Part shown: positions 49,314-57,871 of the stretch, in pieces
Position numbering within the stretch: position 1 is the first letter of the stretch
Layout of the letters: every line of letters starts with the position of its first letter
Assembly (NCBI RefSeq): GCF_013364215.1
Contig: NZ_CP054923.1
Span: 7,068,001-7,132,000, forward strand
Reading direction: 5' to 3'
Length of the DNA: 64,000 nucleotides
Origin: Verrucosispora sp. NA02020
GTDB taxonomy: Bacteria > Actinomycetota > Actinomycetes > Mycobacteriales > Micromonosporaceae
Program-made: the position numbers and the translations under genes
Notes under the pieces: model-generated
What the model was told of the DNA's origin: nothing
The model's input: only the letters and a program-made list of their open reading frames with translations
Database searches by the model: none

Positions 49314-50519
49314 GTGTCGCAGATGAACCGCAGGCGAGCACTACAGTTGCTGGCCGCGCTCGGAACAGGGAGCCTCGTCGCCGCGTGTGGCACGGACGGC
49401 GACGAGGGGACCACCACCGTCACGGGCGGCAGTCCGATCAAAATCGGTCTGATCGCGCCGCAGGCCGGCCCGGACAAACCCATCGGCGACGAACTCACCA
49501 ACGGCTTCCAGCTCTACCTCGACCTGAACGACCGGAGTCTCGGCGGCCACCCCGTCGACCTGGTCGTCGCCGACGAGGGAGACACCGTGAAGTCCGGCCA
49601 GGCCGCCGTGAGCACCCTGCTCGAACAGAACGTGCTCGCGATGACCGGCGTCGCCAGCTCCGCCGTCATGTTCGGCATCCGGGACGCGGTCGAGCAGGCC
49701 CGGGTACCGCTGATCGGCTCCAACGCCTCACCACCGAGCCTGCAGAGCGTCGTCTACATCTGGCGGACGTCGTACGTGCTCGACGAGGCGGGCCGGGCGC
49801 TCGGCCGCTACCTCAAGGACGAGCTGGGTACGGCCGACCGGGTCGCCATCATCCTGCCCGAGGGCGGTGGCGGCGGCGAGGACGTGCTGCGCGGCTTCCG
49901 CCAGGAGTTCGGTGAGTCCGACCCGAGGATCTCCGACCCGGTGATCTGGACCACCGGCAGCCCGAGCCCCAGCAAGGCGGCGTACGCCACCGACATCAGC
50001 CAGGCGCTGAGCCGCAGTCCGTCGACGGTCTTCTGCTTCTACTCCGGTGCGGCGGCGGTCGAGTTCGTCATGCAGCTGCGGGACGCCGGATTCCGGGGCC
50101 GGATCTACGCGCCCGGGTTCCTGACCGAGGGCACGGTGCTGGAGAGCATCCGCCCGGCCAACGACGCGCTCGGCATCCGGACCGCCCTGAACTACTCCGC
50201 CGACCTGAACAACGCCGCGAACCGCCGTTTCGCGTCGGCGTACCGCAAGAAGCACAACGCCTCGCCCACCACGTACGCGATGGCCTCCTACGACGCGGCC
50301 AAGGTGCTCGACCAGGCGATCCGCCTCGCCGGTGCGACCCCGACGGCGCAGGAGGTGAATCTGGCGCTGGGTCGGATCGGGCAGATCGACAGCCCGCGCG
50401 GCGCGTGGCAGTTCAACCAGCCGCGTACCCCGCAGCAGAAGTGGTATCTGCGCGAGGTGCAGCGCGACGGCCAACTGCTGTCCAACGTGCTGGTCAGCGA
50501 GCTGGCCACGCTCGGCTGA
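49314..50519 (+). CDS. Branched-chain amino acid/amide-type substrate-binding lipoprotein
   Basis: Periplasmic-binding-protein-like lipoprotein of 401 aa (Peripla_BP_6/LivK type). The signal has a twin-arginine-like NRRRALQLL, hydrophobic ALGTGSLVAAC and lipobox Cys25. The mature part starts IKIGLIAPQAGPDKPIGDELTNGFQLYLD and has two Rossmann-like lobes. No permease or ATPase gene is nearby, so it is an orphan binding protein; a sensing role or a distant transporter are both possible. GTG 49314 follows AAGGGA. Confidence 0.88.
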   Translation: MSQMNRRRALQLLAALGTGSLVAACGTDGDEGTTTVTGGSPIKIGLIAPQAGPDKPIGDELTNGFQLYLDLNDRSLGGHPVDLVVADEGDTVKSGQAAVSTLLEQNVLAMTGVASSAVMFGIRDAVEQARVPLIGSNASPPSLQSVVYIWRTSYVLDEAGRALGRYLKDELGTADRVAIILPEGGGGGEDVLRGFRQEFGESDPRISDPVIWTTGSPSPSKAAYATDISQALSRSPSTVFCFYSGAAAVEFVMQLRDAGFRGRIYAPGFLTEGTVLESIRPANDALGIRTALNYSADLNNAANRRFASAYRKKHNASPTTYAMASYDAAKVLDQAIRLAGATPTAQEVNLALGRIGQIDSPRGAWQFNQPRTPQQKWYLREVQRDGQLLSNVLVSELATLG

Positions 50520-50535
50520 GTCGACGCAGGGTCCA

Positions 50536-50562
50536 GGGCCGGCCCGGCGCGACGGCCGGCCC
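50536..50562. terminator. Bidirectional terminator hairpin
   Basis: GGGCCGGCC / GGCCGGCCC, 9-bp stem with 9-nt loop, in the 54-bp gap between the convergent binding protein and dimethylargininase genes. Confidence 0.65.
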
Positions 50563-50573
50563 CGGGCGTCGGA

Positions 50574-51398
50574 TCAGGGCCGCAGCTCGGCGACGCAGCA
50601 CTTCACGCTGCCGCCGCCCTTCTTGAGTTCGGCCAGCTCCACCGGCACCGGCGTGTACCCGGCCGCCTTGAGCCGACCGGCCAGCCGGGTCGCCTCGCTG
50701 TTCAGCACCACGTTGGCGCCGTCGCTGACCAGGTTCAGGCCGAACGACAGCGCATCGTCGTCGTCGGCCACCACCGCGTCGGGGAAGAGTTGGGCGAGCA
50801 CCCGCTGGCTGGCGGCGGAGAACGCACCCGGGTAGTAGACGACGTTGCCGTCGTCGATCGAGGCGAGCGCCACGTCCAGGTGATAGAAGCGCGGGTCGAT
50901 CAGGTGCAACGACACCACCGGACGGCCGAGCGCCTCCTGTGCCTCGGCGTGCGCGGGCAGTTCGGTGCGGAAGCCGTACCCGGCCAGGACCAGCCCGCCG
51001 TGCGCCTCCGGCAGGTACGCGAAGTCACCCTCGCCCTCGTTGGTCTCGTTCGGCGCGATGAACCGCCAGCCCTGGGACTCGTAGAACGCCCGGTGCCCGG
51101 CGGCCTCGGCGGCCCGCTGCGGGTGCTTGAACCGCGCCCCGTAGGCCGTGCCGTCCACCGTGAACGCGCCGTTGGCGGCGTAGACCATGTCGGGCAGGCC
51201 GGGTTCGGGAACCAGCAGGTGCACGTCGTGGCCGAGGCCCACCAGCGTCTCCCGTAGGCGGGCCCACTGCTTGACCGCCAGTTCCGGGTCGACCGAGGCG
51301 GTCACGTCCATCCACGGGTTGATCGCGTACTCGACCGTGAAATGCTCGGGCGAGCACATGAGATATGTCCGCTTTCGCGGTACTCGCTGCTGGTTCAC
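50574..51398 (-). CDS. ddaH: Dimethylarginine dimethylaminohydrolase (guanidino-modifying enzyme)
   Basis: Enzyme of 274 aa in the arginine-modifying fold family. YLMCSPEHFTVEYAINPWM, LPDMVYAANGAFTVDG, ETNEGEGDFAYLP, LHLIDPRFYHLDVALASID and the C-terminal catalytic-cysteine region GGGSVKCCVAELRP match dimethylargininase/ornithine-type members often paired with an Lrp gene. GTG 51398 is proposed (TACCCT 8 nt upstream); an ATG at 51446 would overlap the regulator's leader. Divergent from Lrp. Exact substrate (dimethylarginine or arginine) is not certain. Confidence 0.85.
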   Translation of the reverse strand: MNQQRVPRKRTYLMCSPEHFTVEYAINPWMDVTASVDPELAVKQWARLRETLVGLGHDVHLLVPEPGLPDMVYAANGAFTVDGTAYGARFKHPQRAAEAAGHRAFYESQGWRFIAPNETNEGEGDFAYLPEAHGGLVLAGYGFRTELPAHAEAQEALGRPVVSLHLIDPRFYHLDVALASIDDGNVVYYPGAFSAASQRVLAQLFPDAVVADDDDALSFGLNLVSDGANVVLNSEATRLAGRLKAAGYTPVPVELAELKKGGGSVKCCVAELRP

Positions 51399-51466
51399 GG
51401 TCACCAAGGGTAGGTAGGGTGCCACTTTAGTAACAGCCGCAAACATTGCTTCTCAGGAGCAGAACA

Positions 51467-51925
51467 TTGCAGATCGACGTCGTCGACCAACGAATCATTG
51501 CGCTGCTCGTCGCGGATGCTCGCGCCTCGTACGCGGACATCGGCACCCGAGTGTCACTCTCCGCTCCGGCGGTCAAGCGACGGGTCGACCGACTGCGGGC
51601 GGCCGGGGTGATCCGGGGATTCACCGCCATCGTCGACCCGGCCGCCGTCGGCTGGACCACCGAGGCGTTCGTCGAGCTGTTCTGCGCCGGCCGCACCACT
51701 CCGGCCCAGCTCGGTGCGGCGGTACGCCGGCACCCCGAGGTGGTCGGGGCGTACACCGTCTCCGGCGAGGCGGACGCGCTCATCCACCTGCGGGCCGCCG
51801 ACATCGCCCACCTCGAAGAAGCGTTGGAGCGACTGCGGGCCGAATCGTTCGTCACCTCCAGCCGCAGCACCATCGTGCTCTCCCGACTGGTGGAGTCCCC
51901 GGGCGTCGGACCCTCCACGAACTGA
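51467..51925 (+). CDS. Lrp/AsnC-family transcriptional regulator
   Basis: Regulator of 152 aa. The N-terminal winged HTH (DVVDQRIIALLVADARASYADIGTRVSLSAPAVKRRVDRLRAAGVIRGFTAIVD) is followed by the RAM ligand domain (GRTTPAQLGAAVRRHPEVVGAYTVSGEADALIHLR). TTG 51467 has AGGAG 7 nt upstream. Divergent from the dimethylargininase, which it most likely controls in response to an amino acid. The 69-bp space between the two starts would hold the operator. Confidence 0.93.
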   Translation: MQIDVVDQRIIALLVADARASYADIGTRVSLSAPAVKRRVDRLRAAGVIRGFTAIVDPAAVGWTTEAFVELFCAGRTTPAQLGAAVRRHPEVVGAYTVSGEADALIHLRAADIAHLEEALERLRAESFVTSSRSTIVLSRLVESPGVGPSTN

Positions 51926-52111
51926 ACCAGACGGCAGATCCGCAGACGCGGCCATCGGGGCGGGCCCGGCTCCCCGCATCGTCGAAGCCGCCCCAGGCAC
52001 GGTCGCGTCTCGCCTGGATGCCGTCCACATAGCTCTCCGGTCCACCTCCGGTTCCCCGGCCGATGCCACCCGTCGGGGAACCGGAGCGCGGGACGCCGCG
52101 TCGAACCGCGC

Positions 52112-54031
52112 ATGACACGGGGAATCAAGGCCACCGCCGCCGGCGGCACACTGGTCGCGCTGACGCTGCTGGCCGGCAGCATGTCGGCGGCACCGGCCCC
52201 GGCGCCACCCGTCGGGACGGACGGGCGGATGGTGCCGGTCGGTCTGGTCTCCTTCGACTCCTGCGCGGACGCCCTCACCGAGCTGCGCGCGGCGGCCGCC
52301 GCCTCGGTCGGCCCGTACGGCTTCGGTGGGGGTTGGCGCACGTTCAGCGACCGGGGCGGCGCCCTCGGAGCCGGTGCCGTGGCGAAGGGTTCCGAGGCCC
52401 TTTCCGCGCCGACAGGAGCCGCGCCGGAGCACTCGACGACCAACAACCACGAAGTCGGCGTGGACGAGCCGGACCTGGTCAAGACCGACGGACGGCGGAT
52501 CGTCACGACCACCGGCGGCGTGCTGCGGGTGGTCGACCCGGCCAGCCGGCGGATCACCGGCGAACTCGACCTGACCGACGGCCACGAGCGCCTGCGCTGG
52601 ACGGATCAGCGACTGCTGCTGCTCGGTGACCGGGCGCTGGTCCTGACCGAGGCCACCCCGCGCGAGACGCCCACCGGTGTCGCGCGCCGGATCTGGGGTC
52701 CGCTCGGTGACACCCGGCTGGTCCTGGTCGACCTCTCCGGTGCACCACGGGTGCTGGCGACGTACCGCATCCAGGGCCGCACCGTGGACGCGCGGCTGAC
52801 CGGCACGACCGCCCGGGTGGTGGTGAACTCGTCGCCCCGTCTGGAGTTCCCGTTCGACAGGGACGGCAGCGACCGGGAACGGACCGCGCGCAACCGTGGC
52901 GTCATCGCCCGTGCGGGCATCGGGGCATGGCTGCCCGAGTACGAGTGGACGGCGGGCGGCGAACGGCACACCGGACGGGTCGGCTGCGACCGGCTGAGCC
53001 GCCCGGCACGGATGACCGGCACGTCGACGCTGACCGTGCTCAGCTTCGACCTGGCCACCGACCGTCTCGGCGACGGCGACCCGGTCGGCGTGGTCGCCGA
53101 CGCGAGCACCGTCTACGGCACCGCGACCAGTCTCTACCTCGCGGGTGCACGGCCGGTCGTGGCGACGACCCGCGGGCGACCGTCGACCGACGAGGTCACC
53201 GAGATCCACCAGTTCGACACCGCGTCGCCGGCGCGTCCCCGCTTCGTCGCCTCGGGCACCGTGCCCGGCTGGCTGATCAACCAGTACGCGCTGTCGGAGT
53301 GGAACGGGCACCTGCGGGTGGCCACCACCACCGGTGACGTCTGGGGCGGCAGGGCAGAGGGCCGGACCTCCGAATCCGCGGTACGCGTGCTGCGTCGCGA
53401 GGGCGGGTCACTCGTCTCCGCCGGGATGGTCGGCGGGCTCGGCCGGGGCGAACGGATCTATGCGGTGCGCTATCTCGGGCCGGTGGCGTACGTGGTGACC
53501 TTCCGGCAGACCGACCCGCTCTACTCACTCGACCTGACCGACCCCGGCGCGCCCCGGGTCACCGGCGAACTGAAGATCACCGGGTACTCGGGCTACCTGC
53601 ACCCGCTGCCCGAGGGCCGGCTGCTCGGGGTGGGTCAGGAGGCTGACGCGCGGGGGCGGACCCAGGGCGTACAGGTCTCCCTCTTCGACGTACGCGAGCC
53701 CGGCCGCCCGCACCGGCTGGACCAGTGGCATCTGCCCCGAGGGTGGTCCGGTGCCGAGCACGACCCGCATGCCTTCCTGTACCGGCCGGACAGCGGCCTG
53801 GTGGCCCTGCCGGTGGGCGGCGGCATCCGGCTGCTGCGCGTCGGCAGCGACACCGTCCGCGAGATCGGCGAGGTGACCCACCCGTCCACGGACCGCGAGA
53901 ACCGGCGGACGTGGTCCCCGGTACGCCGGTCGCTGGTGGTCGGTGACGTGCTCTGGACCGTCTCCGCCAGCGGCCTGCGTGCCACCGACCCGACCACCGC
54001 ACGCAGCGTCGGCTGGATCGCGACGACCTGA
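52112..54031 (+). CDS. Secreted beta-propeller domain protein
   Basis: Exported protein of 639 aa. Signal peptide ATAAGGTLVALTLLAGSMSAA-APA. The family block TNNHEVGVDEPDLVKTDGRRI (~111-131) defines the Beta_propel group of bacterial secreted C-terminal beta-propeller proteins; repeated VDLSGAPRVLATY, LFDVREPGRPHRLDQW and LYSLDLTDPGAPRVTGEL mark blades. No lipobox or anchor. Function unknown. ATG 52112 is used. No partner genes are adjacent; a terminator follows. Confidence 0.87.
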   Translation: MTRGIKATAAGGTLVALTLLAGSMSAAPAPAPPVGTDGRMVPVGLVSFDSCADALTELRAAAAASVGPYGFGGGWRTFSDRGGALGAGAVAKGSEALSAPTGAAPEHSTTNNHEVGVDEPDLVKTDGRRIVTTTGGVLRVVDPASRRITGELDLTDGHERLRWTDQRLLLLGDRALVLTEATPRETPTGVARRIWGPLGDTRLVLVDLSGAPRVLATYRIQGRTVDARLTGTTARVVVNSSPRLEFPFDRDGSDRERTARNRGVIARAGIGAWLPEYEWTAGGERHTGRVGCDRLSRPARMTGTSTLTVLSFDLATDRLGDGDPVGVVADASTVYGTATSLYLAGARPVVATTRGRPSTDEVTEIHQFDTASPARPRFVASGTVPGWLINQYALSEWNGHLRVATTTGDVWGGRAEGRTSESAVRVLRREGGSLVSAGMVGGLGRGERIYAVRYLGPVAYVVTFRQTDPLYSLDLTDPGAPRVTGELKITGYSGYLHPLPEGRLLGVGQEADARGRTQGVQVSLFDVREPGRPHRLDQWHLPRGWSGAEHDPHAFLYRPDSGLVALPVGGGIRLLRVGSDTVREIGEVTHPSTDRENRRTWSPVRRSLVVGDVLWTVSASGLRATDPTTARSVGWIATT

Positions 54032-54044
54032 ACCTTCCTCCCAC

Positions 54045-54087
54045 GCGGGTGGGGCCCGGTTTCTCGGGGTTTCCGGGTCCCACCCGC
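54045..54087. terminator. Bidirectional terminator hairpin
   Basis: 15-bp stem GCGGGTGGGGCCCGG / CCGGGTCCCACCCGC with one G-T pair and a 13-nt loop, between the convergent beta-propeller and YbjN-like genes. Confidence 0.75.
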
Positions 54088-54120
54088 CTCCACCGCACAG
54101 CGGCGCGAGGCGGTCGACGG

Positions 54121-55203
54121 TCAGAGGTACATGCCGGTGCGGTGCTCACCCCGTCCCGGCTTGTCCCCCTCGCCGAAGAAGCGCTTGCCGCCGAACTCAC
54201 CGTGCAGACGGTCGTCCAACTCGTCCGCGAGGCCGGTCATCACCTGCACGGCGAGCATCAGATGAGTGGGTTGGAAGTTCCGGCCGAAGACCGGGATCGA
54301 GGCCCACACGGTGTCGTCGGCACAGTAGAGCCGACCGATCGGCATGCGGTTGGTCAGCTCGGAGAGCTTGACGTACAGCCGCTCGGTGGGCTCGACCTCG
54401 GTGAGGACCGGGGAGAAGACGTCGACCAGCGGCGGGTTGTCCCGGACCCGGACGAAGACCATCGCCGAGCCCGCACGGATGTTGATATCGCCGTCGGAGT
54501 CGACCTGGACCCGGTCCGAGTCCGACTTGAGCATGGTGGAGACGACCGTGCGTACCCGCTCGGCCAGATCCAGCACCTCGGTCTCCGTGCCGTCCCCACC
54601 GGCGGCGGCCAGCGCCTCCTCCAGCTCGGTGCCGATCTCCCGCACCAGGCCGAACTCGCTGCGCGCCGTGCCCAGCGGCGGACCCGCAAGCGGCTCACCC
54701 TCGGCGTCCTCGATCTGATAGACCAGGAACGCGGGATGCGGGGCACCGTAGATGTCCCGCAACGTGCGGGAGAGGACCGCCGCCAGCCGGGTCGCCTCGT
54801 CGACCCCGCAGTGCAGACCGAACTGGTCACCGGAGCCTTCCACCACACCCGGCGGCGACCAGCCCAGCGCGACCATGTCGGCGACGGCCGCACGATCCAG
54901 CCGGTAGCCCTGCGGCAGGGTGGCGTTGCCGACCGCGCGCGCGTTGAGCCGGCCGTCCGCGCCCACGTCGGCCCCGACGGAGTAGACCGCGTCGTCCGTA
55001 CCCGAGGCGGTCGGGTCGAGCGTCAGTTCCACGCGCGCTCCCGCCGGCAGGTCGACCAGCCGGTCGGCCAGCGCCCTCGCGAACTCCCGCCACGCCTGGG
55101 TCACCTTCGCCCGCAGGTCGGCCGTGGTCGGCTCGTCGAGCAGGATCGACTCGTGGTGATGCGCCGGCGTGCCGGGCGGCGCCGAGGGGTGGTCTGCCGT
55201 CAT
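54121..55203 (-). CDS. YbjN/T3SS-chaperone-like protein with HbYX-like C-terminus
   Basis: Protein of 360 aa with no signal peptide. The C-terminal half (~205-330: ERVRTVVSTMLKSDSDRVQVDSDGDINIRAGSAMVFVRVRD..., LYVKLSELTNRMPIGRLYCADDTVWASIPVFG, THLMLAVQVMTGLADELDDRLHGEFGGKRFF) has the alpha/beta pattern of YbjN/T3SS-type peptide-binding chaperones. The chain ends GEHRTGMYL, closely like Bpa's GHSTGQYL tail encoded 6 kb away. ATG 55203 follows GGAGG. A link to the proteasome is inference from this tail. Confidence 0.75.
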   Translation of the reverse strand: MTADHPSAPPGTPAHHHESILLDEPTTADLRAKVTQAWREFARALADRLVDLPAGARVELTLDPTASGTDDAVYSVGADVGADGRLNARAVGNATLPQGYRLDRAAVADMVALGWSPPGVVEGSGDQFGLHCGVDEATRLAAVLSRTLRDIYGAPHPAFLVYQIEDAEGEPLAGPPLGTARSEFGLVREIGTELEEALAAAGGDGTETEVLDLAERVRTVVSTMLKSDSDRVQVDSDGDINIRAGSAMVFVRVRDNPPLVDVFSPVLTEVEPTERLYVKLSELTNRMPIGRLYCADDTVWASIPVFGRNFQPTHLMLAVQVMTGLADELDDRLHGEFGGKRFFGEGDKPGRGEHRTGMYL

Positions 55204-55291
55204 GATCGCCTCCGTCCGTTCCGGTCACCCTACCCAGCCGCCGTGTCGGTCGGCGCGGCCCGGACCGTGATCGGACAACCCTCGCTCGTGG

Positions 55292-55549
55292 TCAGTCGGC
55301 CGGCTGGTCGCCGCCCAACTCCACCGGCCAGGTGCCGGCCAGGTCGGCGAGCCGGGCCGCCGCCGCGACGGGGTCGGCGCCACGTCCCACGGCCAGGCCG
55401 AGCAGGTACGCGGTGACCGGGGCACCCGGACGCACCACCTGGTGGGCGACGTCGCGGGCCAGGTCGAGCACGGTCGACACCGGCACCTGAGCCGGTTCCA
55501 GTCCCAGTTCCGCGCAGGCCGCCGTGACCCAGTCGTCCAGCACCGTCAT
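55292..55549 (-). CDS. DUF6457-like small protein
   Basis: Protein of 85 aa: TVLDDWVTAACAELGLEPAQVPVSTVLDLARDVAHQVVRPGAPVTAYLLGLAVGRG. It fits DUF6457, small helical proteins encoded directly after mobA in actinobacteria, presumably linked to molybdenum cofactor synthesis (family context from memory). ATG 55549 overlaps the mobA stop by 4 nt, so it is translationally coupled to it. Confidence 0.78.
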   Translation of the reverse strand: MTVLDDWVTAACAELGLEPAQVPVSTVLDLARDVAHQVVRPGAPVTAYLLGLAVGRGADPVAAAARLADLAGTWPVELGGDQPAD

Positions 55550-56130
55550 CGCGCCCACTCCTCCGCCCGGCGTACGTCACCGTCAGTGTCGCAGTCGAAC
55601 CACGGCGGCGGGCCGCCACCTGACCAGCTCACCTCGCGCACGGTGAGCCCGGCGAGCAGATCCCGCAGCGGCGCTCCGGCGTGCCGTCCGGCGAGCCGGT
55701 CCAGCGCCGCGCGCAGGGCAGCGGTACGCCACACGCCACACAACGTCTGTCGCCGTCCCGAGGCGTCCACGAAACACACCCCGTCCACCGGCGGTGTGTC
55801 CAGCTGACGCAGCAGGTCACCGACGGCAGGTCGGGTCAGCAACGGCAGGTCGGCGGCGAGCAGCGCGACGACCGGTACACCCGGTTCGAGCAGGGCCATC
55901 CCGGCTGCGGTGGCGGCGACCGGACCACCACCGGGCGGTGACTCCCGGGTCGGGAGCACCCCCGCCGGGGCCGGCCCCGGACCGACCAGGATGCGGGGCG
56001 TCGCGTCGGCGACAGCAGCGAGCACGCGTTCGCGCATCGGTACGCCGCCGACGGGCAGCGCCGGCTTGTCCCGCCCGCCCATCCGGCGCGCGGACCCACC
56101 CGCGAGCACGATCGCCGCGTACACCGTCAC
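55546..56130 (-). CDS. mobA: Molybdenum cofactor guanylyltransferase-like NTP transferase
   Basis: Cytoplasmic nucleotidyltransferase of 194 aa, probably adding GMP to molybdopterin. The signature AIVLAGGSARRMGGRDKPALPVGG has the GGxSxRMGxxK-like P-loop, and ALLAADLPLL carries the metal Asp. The C-terminus FDCDTDGDVRRAEEW is typical. GTG 56130 lies 6 nt after TACCGT (56137-56142, minus strand). Divergent from fdhD, another molybdoenzyme maturation gene. MobA and MocA-like specificities cannot be separated by eye. Confidence 0.85.
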   Translation of the reverse strand: MTVYAAIVLAGGSARRMGGRDKPALPVGGVPMRERVLAAVADATPRILVGPGPAPAGVLPTRESPPGGGPVAATAAGMALLEPGVPVVALLAADLPLLTRPAVGDLLRQLDTPPVDGVCFVDASGRRQTLCGVWRTAALRAALDRLAGRHAGAPLRDLLAGLTVREVSWSGGGPPPWFDCDTDGDVRRAEEWAR

Positions 56131-56276
56131 CGGATCACGGTAACCCGCAGGGGATCGGCCGTTTCCGACCCTGCAACCGGCCCGAGGCGGCTCTCGGCCG
56201 GGCGGTCCAGCCGGACAGGGTGGCCGGGGTGAGCGGTCGGATGCGGTGGGGTGAGCGGGCGGGGCAGGATGGCGGG

Positions 56277-57131
56277 ATGGGACGGGCCAGTGAGCGACGC
56301 GGGGTGCTCCGCATCGACCTCGACGCGACGGACGCCGGACGGATCCGGGTCCGCCGGCCGGACGCGCTCGCCGCCGAGGAGCCGCTGGAGATCCGGGTCG
56401 GGCCGGCCGGGCCGGACCGACGTCGTCCCCTCTCGGTGACCATGCGGACTCCCGGCGCCGACCTGGATCTGGCGCTCGGCTTCCTGCTCACCGAGGGGCT
56501 GATCGGCTCGGCGGACGACGTGTCCACCGCGCAGCTCTGCGCCGGCACCGAGACGCCGAACACCTACAACGTGGTCGACGTGACGCTGGCTCCGGGCGTA
56601 CCGTCGCCCGGCACCGACACGACCCGGCACTTCCACACCACCAGCGCCTGCGGGGTCTGCGGCAAGGCGAGCATCGACGCGGTCCGTACCCGGTCCCGGT
56701 TCGACGTGGCCGCCGACCCACTCGCCGTCCCCGCCGAGGTGCTGGCCGAGCTTCCCGAGCGGCTGCGGGCCGGACAGCGGGGCTTCGACCGCACCGGCGG
56801 GTCGCACGCGGCGGGACTGTTCTCCGCCGACGGCGAGTTGCTGGTGCTGCGCGAGGACGTCGGCCGGCACAACGCGGTGGACAAGGTGATCGGCTGGGCG
56901 GTCCGCGAACGGCGGCTGCCGCTGGCCGGGCACCTGTTGCTGGTCTCCGGCCGGGCCAGTTTCGAGCTGACCCAGAAGGCGTGGATGGCCGGGCTGCCGC
57001 TGCTCGCGGCGGTGTCGGCGCCGAGCACGCTCGCGGTCGACCTGGCGGCCGAGGCCGGGCTCACCCTGGTCGGCTTCCTGCGCGGCCGGACGATGAACGT
57101 CTACACCGGCGCCCAGCGGGTGACCGGCTGA
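56277..57131 (+). CDS. fdhD: Formate dehydrogenase sulfurtransferase FdhD
   Basis: Protein of 284 aa that delivers sulfur to the molybdenum cofactor of formate dehydrogenase. EEPLEIRVG, TMRTPGADLDLALGFLLTEGLI, the two-cysteine loop TSACGVCGKASID, LREDVGRHNAVDKVIGWA and VSGRASFELTQKAWMAG are all intact. ATG 56277 is chosen because family sequence begins soon after and CAGGAT lies 6 nt upstream. No formate dehydrogenase gene is in the window. It converges on the GAP-like gene with a 7-bp gap. Confidence 0.95.
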   Translation: MGRASERRGVLRIDLDATDAGRIRVRRPDALAAEEPLEIRVGPAGPDRRRPLSVTMRTPGADLDLALGFLLTEGLIGSADDVSTAQLCAGTETPNTYNVVDVTLAPGVPSPGTDTTRHFHTTSACGVCGKASIDAVRTRSRFDVAADPLAVPAEVLAELPERLRAGQRGFDRTGGSHAAGLFSADGELLVLREDVGRHNAVDKVIGWAVRERRLPLAGHLLLVSGRASFELTQKAWMAGLPLLAAVSAPSTLAVDLAAEAGLTLVGFLRGRTMNVYTGAQRVTG

Positions 57132-57138
57132 CCGTTGC

Positions 57139-57849
57139 TCAGCGGTTGGCCAGCAGGTCGAACAGCTCCAACCGAACTGCGGCGTCCCGGGCGATGAGGA
57201 AGCCCGCGATGCCCAGGACCCAGCCCAGCATGCTGCCGGACGACCGCACGATCCACGCGTTGAGGCGGGCGAGCAGCGGCTCGATCCGCCTCGGCCAGGC
57301 CACCCGTGCGCCCAGCAGCACCACCGCCGGCAGGATCATGACCAGGCAGTATCCCGCCAGCAACGCGATCACCTGCGGCACGCCCAGGCCCGAGGTGGTG
57401 AGCAGGCCCAGTGCACCGAGGTACGGCAGCATGGTCGCCACCTCGGCCAACGCGGCGAACACCGCCAACCCGACCAGCCAACGCGCCGACGCGTCACCAG
57501 ACGTCGCGCGGTCGCGCCAGCGCAGCACCCGACCGCCACCGCCCCCGCGCTTGCCGTCGTACCGGAAGCTCAACACGAACAACCCGACACCGAGCGCGAG
57601 TTGCCCCCACAGCACCGGTCGGTTGTCCAGCGCACCGCCCCACATCTCGGCCAACCCGCTGCCGCCGAAGTAGAGCAGCAGCCCGACCACGAAATAGAAG
57701 CCGGCGATGGTGCCCAGATAGGTCGACACCCGTCCGAGGCGAACCGGACCCGGGGCGAGCAGCAGCCAGACCGGGATGAACAGGGTGCCGATGCTGGTGC
57801 TGTCGACGAGTGCCAGTCCCACGAGGGACAGCAGCAGCGCGACACTCAT
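57139..57849 (-). CDS. GAP/Sap-family membrane protein
   Basis: Membrane protein of 236 aa with six predicted helices (VALLLSLVGLALVDSTSIGTLFIPVWLL, YLGTIAGFYFVVGLLLYFGG, LWGQLALGVGLFVLSF, WLVGLAVFAALAEVATMLPYLGAL, VIALLAGYCLVMILPAVVLLG and a C-terminal one). The DSTSIGT start and LAEVATMLPYLGAL match GAP-like proteins, which are linked to glycopeptidolipid or sulfolipid export in mycobacteria. Start ATG 57849, or GTG 57867. Substrate unknown. Confidence 0.78.
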   Translation of the reverse strand: MSVALLLSLVGLALVDSTSIGTLFIPVWLLLAPGPVRLGRVSTYLGTIAGFYFVVGLLLYFGGSGLAEMWGGALDNRPVLWGQLALGVGLFVLSFRYDGKRGGGGGRVLRWRDRATSGDASARWLVGLAVFAALAEVATMLPYLGALGLLTTSGLGVPQVIALLAGYCLVMILPAVVLLGARVAWPRRIEPLLARLNAWIVRSSGSMLGWVLGIAGFLIARDAAVRLELFDLLANR

Positions 57850-57871
57850 ACCGGACCACCCGGGCACTCGC

